Position numbers and translations under genes: made by a program. Shown here one piece after another: positions 53,989 to 64,000 of a DNA stretch of 64,000 nt (positions within the stretch are counted from its first letter, which is position 1; the number at the start of each line of letters is the position of its first letter). This DNA is from Plotosus lineatus (lineage: Eukaryota; Chordata; Actinopteri; Siluriformes; Plotosidae), in NCBI GenBank assembly GCA_024760905.1, contig CM045733.1, positions 11,569,501 to 11,633,500 on the forward strand. Direction: 5' to 3'. The notes beneath the pieces are model-generated. The model did not search any database and was not told the origin of the DNA. It saw only the letters and a program-made list of their open reading frames with translations.

Positions 53989-56900
53989 CTTCTTCTTTTC
54001 CTTTCGGCTTTTCCTTTCAGGGGTCGCCACAGCGAATCATCTGCCTCCATCTCACCCTATCCTTTGCATCTTCTTCTCTTACACCAACGACCTTCATGTC
54101 CTCCTTCACCACATCCATGAATCGTCTCTTTGGTCTTCCTCTAGGCCTTTTGCCTGGTAATTCCAGACTCAGCATCCTATTACCAATATACTTACTATCC
54201 CTCCTCTGTACATGTCCAAACCATCTCAATCTAGCCTCTCTGATGTTGTCTCCAAAACGTCTTACATGTGCTGTCCCTCTGATGTGCTCATTCCTAATCC
54301 TATCCATCATCGTTACTCCCAAAGAGAACCTCAACATTTTCATCTCTGCTACCTCCAGCTCTGCCTCCTGTCTTTTCCCCAGGGCCACTGTTTCTAACTC
54401 ATACAACATTGTTGGCCTCAACAGCGTCTTGTACACTTTTCCTTTCATTCTTGCCGATACCCTCCTATCACACATCACACCGGACACTTTTCTCCAACCA
54501 TTCCAACCTGCCTGCACACGCTTCTTGACCTCTTTTCCACACTCTCCATTGCTCTGGATTGTTGAGCCTAAGTACTTAAAATCCTCCACCTTCTTTATCT
54601 CTGCTCCCTGTAATCTCACCGTTCCTCTTGGGTCCTTGTCATTCATGCACATGTATTCTGTCTTACTGAGTCTAATCTTCATTCCCCTCCTTTCCAGGGC
54701 ATACCTCCACCTCTCTAGATTTTCCTGCACTTGTTCTCTGCTCTCACGACAGATCACAATGTCATCCGCAAACATCATAGTCCATGGGGAATCTTGTCGA
54801 ACCTTGTCTGTCAGCCTGTCCATCACCATAGCAAACAAGAAGGGGTTCAGAGCTGACCCTTGATGCAGTCCCACCTCCACCTTGAACTCTTGTGTCACAC
54901 CGCCAGCACACCTCACCACTGTCTTACATCTCTCATACATGTCCTGCACCACTCTAACATACTTCTCTGCCACTCCAGACTTCCTCATGCAATACAACAG
55001 TTCTTCTCTCGGCACCCTGTCATATGCTTTCTCCAGATCCACAAAGGCACAATGCAGCTCCTTCTGACCTTCTCTGTACTTCTCTATTAACATCCTCAAG
55101 GCAAACACTGCATCTGTGGTGCTCTTTCTTGGCATGAAACCAAACTGTTGTTCACAAATGCTGACCTCTGCCATTAGTTTAGCTTCCACTATTCTTTCCC
55201 ATAACTTCACCGTATGGCTCATCAACTTTATCCCTCTGTAGTTGCCACAACTCTGCACGTCTCCCTTGTTCTTAAAAATGGGCACCAGCACACTTCTCCT
55301 CCATTCCTCTGGCATCCTCTCACTCTCTAAGACCTTGTTAAATGTTCCTGTCAGAAAATCTACTGCTACCTCTCCTAGACACTTCCATACCTCCACCGGT
55401 ATGTCATCAGGACCAACTGCCTTCCCATTCTTCATCCTCTTCAATGCCCGCCTCACTTCACCCTTACTGATCTTTGCTACTTCCTGGTCCTCAACAGTCA
55501 CCCCTTCTACTCTTTTTTCTCTCTCTCATTTTCCTCATTCGTCAGCTTTCAAAGTACTCTTTCCATCTTCCCAGCACACTTCTGTCATTAGTCAACATGT
55601 TTCCCACTCTGTCCTTAATCACTCTAACTTGCTGCACGTCCTTCCCATCTCAATTTGTCTGCTGTGCCAACCTGTACTGCCTTTCGCTGTGTCTCCCTGT
55701 ACTGCTGTTTACTCTCTTCGGTCCTCTCTATGTCCCATTTCTTCTTAGCTAACCTCTTCTTTTGTACACACTCCTGCACTTCCTCATTCCACCACCAAGT
55801 CTCCTTATATACTTTCCTTCCAGATGACACACCAAGTATTCTCCTACCTGTCTCCCTGATCACATTAGCTGTGGTTGTCCAGTCATCTGGAAGCACTTCC
55901 TGACCACCCAAAGCCTGTTTCAACTCCTCCTTGAAGACAACCCGACACTCTTCCTTTTTCAACTTCCACCACTTTGTCTTCTGCTCTGCCTTTGCCTTCT
56001 TCACCTTCCTCACCATCAGCATCATCCTGCACACCACCATCCTATGCTGTTTGCCAACACTCTCACCTGCTACTACTTTGCGGTCACTGACTTCCTTTAA
56101 ATTACATCACCTGCACAAGATGTAGTCTACCTGTGTGCTCCTACCTCCACTTTTATAAGTCACCCTATGCTCCTCTCTCTTCTGGAAGAAAGTATTCACC
56201 ACAGCCATTTCCATCCTTTTTGCAAAATCTATCAACATCTGTCCTTCTGCGTTCCTGTCCTGGATACCAAACCTACCCATCACTTCCTCGTCCCCTGTTT
56301 CCTGCACCAACATGTCCATTGAAGTCTGCCCCAATGACCACTCTTTCACCTCTGGGGGTACTCTGCATCACTTCATCTAACTCCCTCCAGAATCTCTCCT
56401 TTTCTTCTCGCTCACATCCTGTCTGTGGGGCATAAGCACTAACAACATTGAGCATCACACCCTCAATTTCTAACTTGAGACTCATCACTCTGTCTGACAC
56501 TCTTTTCACTTCTAGAACATTCCTGACAAACTCCTCCTTCAAGATGACTCCGACTCCATTTCTCTTCCCATCCACACCATCATAAAACAGCTTAAACCCT
56601 GCTCCTATGCTTCTAGCCTTGTTACCTTTCCACCTGGTCTCCTGAACACACAGTATGTCCACCTTCCTCCTCTGCATCATGTCAGCCAGCTCTCTACCTT
56701 TTACTGCCATAGTTCCAACGTTCAAAGTCCCTACTTTCAGTCCTAGACTCATGCCTTTCCTCTTCTCTCTCTGGCAACGGACACGCCTCCAGCCTCTCCT
56801 TCTTCGACCAACAGTAGTCCAATTTCCATCAGCACCCTGTTGGTTGACGGCACTGATGGCGGTCGTTGTTAACCCGGGCCTCGACCGATCCGATATGTTA

Positions 56901-57063
56901 TCCCTTCTTGTGATTCGCATAGTTTATTTGGCATTTGTTTTACGCCAGATGCCCTTCCTGACGCATTCCCTCTGCATTTATCCGGGCTTGGGACCGGCGT
57001 GAGGGAGAGACACTGGTTTGTGTGCCCCCCCCCCTCACGGCTGCATTTCCCCCTCATGGCTGC
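53989..57063 (-). mobile_element. LINE-C copy (RTE-like), near full length, 11-bp target duplication
   Basis: Minus-strand element of 3.07 kb. From its 5' end come a leader (57063-56920), an AP-type endonuclease (GTLNVGTMAVKGRELADMMQ, VDILCVQETRWKGNKA, VVIGADFNGHVG), a linker and a reverse transcriptase. ATTAAGGGTCT flanks it perfectly at 53978-53988 and 57064-57074. Lesions include a frameshift near 56300, a TGA near 56108 where the other copy has CGA, and a frameshift between 55624 and 55501. Clade is RTE-like by protein style (WFGHVQRRDS, RGRPKRRFMDVVKED) but unproven. Confidence 0.92.
54017..55501 (-). pseudogene. Intact reverse-transcriptase frame of the LINE-C copy
   Basis: 494 codons without interruption: KAVGPDDIPVEVWKCLGEVA, NYRGIKLMS, FGFMPRKSTTDAVFALRMLI, CAFVDLEKAYDRVPREEL, GLHQGSALNPFLFAMVMDRL, MMFADDIVICRES (active site) and the C-terminal RWRQMIRCGDP. 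The element as a whole is broken upstream, so this is annotated as part of a pseudogene; the domain itself looks undamaged. Confidence 0.88.
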
Positions 57064-57074
57064 ATTAAGGGTCT

Positions 57075-59760
57075 TGGTATATAAAATATAAAAAACATGC
57101 TCTTTGGGTTCTGGTGTTATATTTAAATTGATTCTCTTGCACTTTTCACTACATTCATCGTAAAATGCATTGTATTTCCATTTCTGCTGACAAATACATT
57201 ATTTCTACGTATTCATCAAGATTATGAATCTTTTCATGTATTTTCGAGTTTTGAATCCGATTTTGCGTGTTAAAATAGTCTTTCATGCACAATCACCGCT
57301 CCTAATTTTGTATCCAAAATACCATTCTGTTGAGGGAACAGTGAATAATCTATATTTATATTCTCTCTCCCAAAAGCATGCCAAGACCAATGTTAGTGTG
57401 CATCAAGTAAACAGTTAACATGATTGTCTTTGTATCTGCTAACAGTGACCCAGTCTGTACGAACAGCGATTCAACGCAAATATGCTGGAGATTTAATGTA
57501 ATTTTCATTCATTCTTTAAACTGCTTAATCCCAAGTAGGGTTATGGGGGGGGGGGTGACATCCAACTCTGGACGAAGATGGGGTACACCCTGAACAGCTC
57601 ACTAGGCCTTTTTTTGGACCAACACAAATACAACTATTCACATTTCACTCTCACACCTGTGCATGTTTTTGGATTGTTGGAGGAAACCCATTCATTCACA
57701 AAGAGAGCATGCAAATTCCACAGACACACCTGAGACCGGGAATCAGCAGGACCTGCACGCTATGAGGCAAACATGCTAACCACCTCGCCACTGTGCTGCT
57801 GTAATGTTATTTTTTCCTCTTATTTTACACTCCGGTGCAGTTTGACATGTTTGGACCGTCTATGATTATAACACTAACACTGTGTTTACATGATAGTAGT
57901 TTGTGCTAATGCTACATACATCGTGTTTGTGCTCACGTGCCCACACGCCGTGCTCTTGCGAGGAAATTTTCTTGTTTATTCAATGTTTTTCCTTCTTGAG
58001 GAGAAATAAGCTTTTGAATTCCACTGAAAAGGCAGCGAGTTATATTGTGGATGCTTGTTTACCGTTAAAAAGCAAACATTTTCAGGGATTTGTTTTTAGG
58101 CATCGTCCAAATATTTATATTATTCTGAGTTCAGATAGAAAAACAGAATGAATTCACCAAACTGAAAAACCCTGCTTTTTCTGAGCATATGGAAGCTATT
58201 GATTTTGTGTGTGTGTGTGTGTGTGTGTGTAGCGGAGGTTGCAACCTGTATATGTTCATTTCCTTAACTTGATGTACATTTACATAAAACAGTGAGTCTG
58301 GGTTAGGAACCCAGAATACTTTTACCTTGAACTAAACATAGAATACTAAATGTGAAATAATGCATGTTACTACCTCCCTTACTGAGGTCCATGAGCAGTT
58401 CTCTATGCAAGACAAATAAAAGAGCGCTTGGGGGGGATGGGGGGGGGGGGGAACAAACTTCAAACAGCTTCCAATCTTTTGGAACTGTTAAACCTGTTAG
58501 AATATTTTTAATTACAACGCTAGAAGCCGGAAAGGATGTTTATTCATTCATTCATTTTCTGAACCACTTAATCTTAATTAGGGTCCCGAGAAGCTCCTCT
58601 TGATGAAAGTCAGCAATGGTTCGTTTACATGTCTCACCATGAATAGTTAAAGACATGGCCGACCTTTGACAGCCCAGTTATCAAAGCACTGAGAGCACAT
58701 GATCAAAGCATGACACAGCAGTGACAACCTGTTGAGACTGGGACTTGACCCCAACCTTGGGATCAGTAATCCAGCATCTTACCATCAGGCCAGCACTGCC
58801 AAAGACAGGATGTTTAATGCTTTTTATTTTTGTTAAAAAATATAAACAAAGTTATTGGTAAATTTATTTATAAACCTCAGCAAATGTGATGCCAAAAACA
58901 TGTGACGCTGTTTTTCATTTATAATTCTCATCTCTTTATTAATAGTTTTGCTTGCATTATCAATTACATTTGCAACAAGATACCTTGAAGATTCTTTGGA
59001 TAAATAACCCATCAAAATTATGGGTTTTACATTTTGAAGGTCCATGTAGCTTGTGAAACACAACCACCTCACCTCAGAATAGCTTCGTTAAGACACTGTA
59101 AATTTAAGATTTTAGTATTAAAGCCAGCCCAGATAAACAATGCAGTTTATCACTTCGATTTTCCAGAAAAATTAGTAATGTTGTGATTGAATGGGTCGTC
59201 ATACTGTTGGACGCATTACAGCTCCATCTTTAAGGGTTAATAATGCAGAGACTTTTAAATGGAAAAATCTGATAGCGTGATTTGCATCTATATGATGGAC
59301 AATAGATTATTTTATATAAAAAGCAGGAAATGCAATCTGAACAGGGTATCCTTCCTGCAACACAACATCTGAATCACTTTCAAGTATTTTCTCAAATAAA
59401 TGTAAATGGACTTTTGTGACCCTGCATGGAGAAAAGCATGGATCAGGTTCAAAATAAAAAAATGAGATTAATATTGTATTTGAAAGAGGAGATCCATCTG
59501 AATAAGACACAAACATTTTAATTACCTGTATTATTTTTAGCGATGCATGCGTTCGAGTCTCACACGAGCAGTGACCCAGTTGTGAGAAGATTGGGGTTAA
59601 AATTTTGTAAAAATTGAAATGGCTTGATTTTTAATGTTGGAATTTTTCCCAAGTATAAGACTTGCACTAAAATGCCAAAAGAGACTCTGAAAGTGTTGGA
59701 AAGTCTCTCAGTTACTTGTTACACTCAGTTACTACTTGGGAATCATTCAGTTTGCAAGTA
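57075..59760. other. Unassigned region with SINE remnants
   Basis: Includes an inverted SINE-B (about 57515-57800), a (GT)n run (58208-58230), a G run (58431-58451) and an inverted, shortened SINE-A (58545-58800). No exon recognised. Confidence 0.45.
58545..58800 (-). mobile_element. SINE-A copy, inverted, internally shortened
   Basis: Complement of tail (TTCATTCATTTTCTGAACCA), central part (GAAAGTCAGCAATGGTTCGT) and head (CCATCAGGCCAGCACTGCC). Much of the tail type-2 block is missing. Confidence 0.72.
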
Positions 59761-61204
59761 CTGTAGACCCTTGATGAGTCACGGTTTTGCACTTGCGCAT
59801 ATTCGGGGATGGCCGAGCAACTGTCATGTGATTCAAATTCAGCCAATAGCTGTCTTCCCTCCTGCTGATTGTCTAAGATGTATACGCCCTTTTTCCTCAT
59901 TCATGCACAAGTTGTCAATGTGCATTTTTTTTAGTGTTAATTACCAGTTAAGTTCCATGATGCCACTCAAACGCTGGCTGAGCTCCAGAAAAAGGTAATG
60001 ACATTGGATGTCTCTTCTGAAGAAATAAGACTTTCTCCTGAAGAAACGACAGTTTCCTCTGAAGTGCCTGAAGAGGAATAATCATCTGAACTGTTGTAAC
60101 AAACTGTAGTATTAAAGTTTTTTTCAATTATTATTCTAGTACAGTAGCCAAGTTATTGTTTAGAATGTTTGTGTGTGATTTTATGTACTGTGTTGTAGCA
60201 TGTTTATCTTTTTGTTTTGCTTATCCAATTTATTACACTTCATGTTGTTTTATGTTCTTTTTGTTGTGGTCTGTGTTTTTGGGGGACTTAGATTTTGGCG
60301 GCTGTGCTCATCTAACTCTGTTTTCTTTTAGGTCTGGTTGAGAGGCGTGGCTGAGCTGCTCATGGCTGAGCTGCTCATGGCTCAGACCTGAATTCACTCT
60401 TCCCACCTACTCCCAATAAACACAAGCAGGCTCACCTCTGCGTCAGAAAATTAACTCACATCACTCGTACTGTATTCAACTCAGTTCTTTGCCCGCTGAG
60501 GGGCGTGGCTGAGGGGCGTGGCTGAGGGGCGTGGCTGAATGCAGTTCACCTCAGTGAAAGCGTTGCTGCTTAAGTGCTTCCCCTTTGAATAATAAATCCA
60601 CTCTGCCATCTCATGCTGCATTCTGGGTCTGGCTGAAAGCTCATTACACACTTTTAGGTTCTTTATGTACTTGTTTAGTACTCAGCCTTCACTTGCTCAC
60701 TTGAAAGATCGGAAGTCCGGATAAGCCGCGCTTTGTCCACAACCACCATGTGTCACTTGAGACAAGCACCTAAAAATAATGCAATGTCCCCTCTAGTGGG
60801 TGTCTGATAAGCGTTTTTAACCATTAATGTGTTTTTGTTGATATGAGCCTTCCTTTCCATTCCTATGTGTGTAAAAGCATGTGTTGTACCTGTATGTTAT
60901 ATATATGCTGGAGAATGTTTATATATTTTATCAATAAATATCACAGTACAAAATTAAAAGTTTTTCTTAATCATTACTACATTTTACTAGATTAAGACTG
61001 TATTAATGAGTAAGACTGTCTATAGAATGTGTTTAAGAAGCATATTTTAGCACATGTAATAGATAGATAGTATTTTACTTCCGATTGATCATTGGCGCAT
61101 GTAATATGATACATGGTGTTTTACTTCCGGGTACAGAACTTGCGAATTATCTTGATTTGCAGGAGGGGCCGGAACAGAACCCCGCGAATAACAAGGGCCT
61201 ACTG
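59761..61204. mobile_element. MITE-2 copy, complete length
   Basis: Begins CTGTAGACCCTTGATGAGTC and ends in GCGAATAACAAGGGCCTACTG followed by TA. It shares the interior of the 36253-37753 copy in the opposite orientation and includes three tandem GGGGCGTGGCTGA units. Confidence 0.78.
60500..60537 (+). repeat. 13-bp tandem repeat, three units
   Basis: GGGGCGTGGCTGA repeated three times inside MITE-2. The unit contains a GC/CACCC-type box that Sp/KLF factors can bind in general. Confidence 0.85.
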
Positions 61205-62105
61205 TATATGAAAGGGAAGACAACTTTGCATCACGTTCTGCTGCATTTGCACTGAAGAAGGCTGCCTTCTCCTCAGCGCCACAGAGATCTGCTCTAGAAA
61301 TGACTGCAGGACACATCACAAAATCTACAGCCTAACGTCAGCTGAAAACACACAGAACACAATATGATTAATGAAAATATAAAGGCTTTCCTCAACTAAA
61401 AACACATCCATAAAATCATGTACTCACACACTGGTAGTGATTTTGTGTCCAGCCACTCACCAGGTTCCATGTGTTGATGATTTTCACTGGTACAGGTTGA
61501 ACCTCTTCGCCATCGCTGCTGAAATCTTCCATTTGTGATCATCTCCAAAATAATCGCTCACTGCCTCAGTGAGTTCTGTCAAAGTAAAATCTGCTTCCAT
61601 AGAAATCCACATTTTCGACTGCAGCTTTGAAATCTGCACATTGCTCAGCAGAGAGCACCAACGCAGCCTTTGTTTTGGTTTATAGAAAACACTCTTGCAG
61701 TCCCTCACTTTGAGCAGTAGCGGAGAATCGTAGAAAAAAAACTCCAAAAAAATAAAAAATTAAAAAATTAAAAATCTACATTTCAACGGCAGAAATATGA
61801 CTCTCTCTCCAAAATAAATCAAACTAAAGATCAGAGCGGCGGTAGAGGATGCGGAGGGTTTTGATCACGTTCGTTGTGGATAACTCGCTCCAGGCGCAGT
61901 GGTTTCAATCTAAATCAGGATTACTACGCCTAAATACGAGCAAGTGCAGTAATGTGTAACAGTAGGGCTTAGAGTCTGTTTACAACCCAAACATTGTGTT
62001 CTTCCACCTTTGACGATTCTGTTAGGGAATGAAATGACGCTCGGAAGGCGTGGAAAGCGAGTCCGTTTGTTTTAGTTTCCCACGAAACCCCTATGGAAAA
62101 GTCAT
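61205..62105. other. Unassigned region with a possible 5' exon on the minus strand
   Basis: A minus-strand frame (61484-61747) ends LTELTEAVSDYFGDDHKW, MAKRFNLYQ and a stop. It is followed 40 nt later by a good donor (CCTG then GTGAGTG at about 61461). The upstream side (61830-61920) is relatively CG-rich. The protein is not recognised and it does not resemble tmtc2 exon 1. Confidence 0.25.
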
Positions 62106-62107
62106 CA

Positions 62108-62640
62108 TCATCATCATCTTCCACTTAGTCCAGGGTCGGGTCACGGGGGCAGCAACCTAAGCAAAGAGGTCCAGACGTCCCTCTACCGAGCCACTTCCTC
62201 CAACTCTCCCGGGGGGGGGTCACCAAGGCGGTCCCAGACAAGCTGAGAGACATAGTCCCTCCAGCGTGTTCTAGGTCAACCCCGGGGTCTCTTCCCGGTT
62301 GGACATGCCCGAAACACCACACCAGGGAGGCGTCCAGGGGGCATTCTGACCAGATGCCCGAGCCACCTCAACTGGCCCCTCTCAATGCGGAGGAGCAGCG
62401 GATCTACTCCGAGCTCTCCCCGGATGGCGGAGCTTCTCACCTTATCTCTAAGGGAGAACCCCGCCACCCGGCGAAGAAAGCTCATTTCAGCCGCTAGTAT
62501 CCGTGATCTTGTTCTTTCGGTCATTACCCAAAGCTCGTGACCATAGGTGAGGGTTGGAACGTAGATCGACTGGTAAATTGAGAGCTTCGCCTTGCGGCTC
62601 AGCTCCTTCTTCACCCGACAGACCGGTACAGGCACCGCTT
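62108..62640 (-). mobile_element. RTE/Rex3-type LINE, 3' fragment
   Basis: Encodes ELSRKAKLSIYQSIYVPTLT, MTERTRSRILAAEMSFLRRV, LRWLGHLVRMPPGRLPGVVF and, in another frame, the RDPGVDLEHAGGT region, matching the LINE at 25139-27089. The tail is (GAT)n. It is a short 5'-truncated copy with at least one frameshift. Confidence 0.88.
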
Positions 62641-63245
62641 AACCAATGGAAAAGTATCATATTGAAAAATTTATACTTTACATTTATTCTTAATACATGA
62701 CAATTTAGCACGGGAAAAAAAAAGTTGTACAATCCAAATATGAAACAAATTAAGAATCAGTATTTTTAGCTCCATCACTTTACCCCAGTACAAAACTATG
62801 GCTGGCGACTTATCCATGATTTTCCCATGCAACATCACAGTTTAAAACACAGCAATGAGATACTGATACATTCTTTGGACAAGTTTGACACGAGATTCAT
62901 TCAAACATTGCCAAAATAGAGTGAGTGAATGAATGACTGTAAATTTCATTACTGAGTGCGTGTCTTACCTGGAATCCCACCCACCGCATCATATCTCCTG
63001 ATTCAGATTAATCCAAATCACCCCGTAAAGGCAAAACGAGAGGTTTTATTACACAGATTGAATACTAGAGTGAGCCAAGTCACTAATATTGTATTAATGC
63101 CAGTGTCAATGTGAATGCTGGATTGGTTTGCTTATATAGTAACCTTTCTTTATAGAGAACACAGACTCCATGATGGAAAATAAATAAAAAATAAATAGGC
63201 TATACTACCGTAGACGTATTGTATTTAATATGAACTGATTTATAC

Positions 63246-63606
63246 ATTGGCAGCATGGTTGCTAAGCGGGTTGCATGTCTAGCTCACACCAAAGGAGGTT
63301 TTGTCTTCAAGTCCCGGGCACGACGAAGGTATTTCTGTGTGGAATTTGCTTGTCCTCACTGTGCTTGTGTGGGTTTTCTCCAGGTACTCCGGTTTCATCC
63401 CACAATCCAAACACATTAACATCTATTAACATTAGGTTAATTGAATATCATTTGCTTCCGCTAGGTGTGGGTGTGAATAGTTTTGTTGCCCTGTAGTGGA
63501 TTGGTGAGCTGTTCAGGGTGTAAGCCACCTTTACAAAGAGTCGGCTGGGATAGGTGACAGCCTCCTTGAAACTCCAATAGGATGAAACAGTTTGTCAAAG
63601 GAATGA
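63246..63606 (+). mobile_element. SINE-B copy
   Basis: Head GGCAGCATGGTTGCTAAGCG, degraded B box (CTTCAAGTCCC), body GTGTGGGTTTTCTCCAGGTA, GCTGTTCAGGGTGTAAGCCA, tail near 63590. A further inverted fragment starts near 63860. Confidence 0.75.
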
Positions 63607-63961
63607 TTCATACTTTATTTTTGTATTAAAAATGCAGTAATATTACTTACTAAAAAAATAAATAAATAAATAAATAAAAGTTGATATGGTCCAAGACTAT
63701 TATAATAATCCTGCTTTTTTTTCCCTTCCTAAAAGGATTAGTTTCTCTTGTTATACAATCAGGGTCTTGCCAGAGGAGTTTATTGGGATTAGGGTTAGAT
63801 CCTGTTGCTATGGGATCATTTACCAAAAGGCATTTTGTTCAACCATTGGAAATCTTTGCAGCCTCACTACTCCATGGACCGGAGTCTAACCCTGAGATCG
63901 GAAAGTACCCAGAACAGCTCACCAGGCCACTGTGGGGCCAACACATACAAATCATTCACAT

Positions 63962-63968
<7 letters not shown>

Positions 63969-63993
<25 letters not shown>
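63969..63993. repeat. (CA)n microsatellite at window end
   Basis: About 12 CA units. Confidence 0.9.
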
Positions 63994-64000
63994 TTCCTAA

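Larger units (their letters stand above)
35457..64000. other. Presumed tmtc2 intron 1 and upstream sequence
   Basis: tmtc2 exon 1 in vertebrates is tiny (about 28 codons) and followed by a very long intron. No sequence encoding an FCYDDS-like end with a phase-2 donor was noticed on the minus strand here, so this whole stretch is interpreted as intron 1. Its contents are listed separately. Confidence 0.5.

Noticed and set aside
54096..54863. 255-codon plus-strand open frame
   Set aside because: Antisense shadow of the LINE-C reverse transcriptase.

Overview
The window is vertebrate nuclear DNA, almost certainly from a ray-finned (teleost) fish. It has compact vertebrate genes with GT-AG introns, and it is dense with Tc1 and other TA-flanked DNA transposons, RTE-like and L2/Rex1-like LINEs, several tRNA-derived SINE families and long dinucleotide microsatellites. 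No prokaryotic feature, CRISPR array or intact virus was seen. The species cannot be named from the sequence.

Two protein-coding genes are supported, both on the minus strand. (1) Positions 1-8830 hold the 5' part of a multidomain group-B scavenger-receptor cysteine-rich (SRCR) gene, CD163/WC1/DMBT1-like. A signal-peptide exon (8773-8830) is followed by nine SRCR exons that strictly alternate between two subtypes (b-a-b-a-b-a-b-a-b). All have the same splice phase, and the ninth is cut by the window start. (2) Positions 13004-35456 hold tmtc2, an ER transmembrane and TPR protein of the TMTC O-mannosyltransferase group. Eleven exons, corresponding to exons 2-12 of the human gene, were recovered with matching phases. 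Exon 1 was not found, so 35457-64000 is interpreted as intron 1, possibly with unrelated sequence.

The remainder is mostly mobile DNA. tmtc2 intron 7 (18397-28525) carries a TA-flanked element with a SINE inside it, an L2/Rex1-like LINE, and a Tc1 element that was later split by an RTE-type LINE. The intron-1 region carries two copies of one RTE-like LINE in opposite orientation (49765-52760 plus, 53989-57063 minus), further TA-flanked non-autonomous elements, and a 3' fragment of the other RTE-type LINE (62108-62640). A tRNA-headed SINE family (SINE-A here) occurs with two different tails. One tail resembles the two ends of the RTE-like LINE joined together. The other is shared with a second tRNA-derived family (SINE-B).

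The most unusual gene-level observations are: a run of about 560 nt without any AG dinucleotide immediately upstream of the tmtc2 exon 10 acceptor, formed by a CT-rich microsatellite; a GC-AG intron required by reading frame after the SRCR signal-peptide exon; and a small transposon carrying four perfect NF-Y-type CCAAT boxes. Family labels (SINE-A/B/C, MITE-1 to MITE-6, LINE-C) are local names used only in this annotation.
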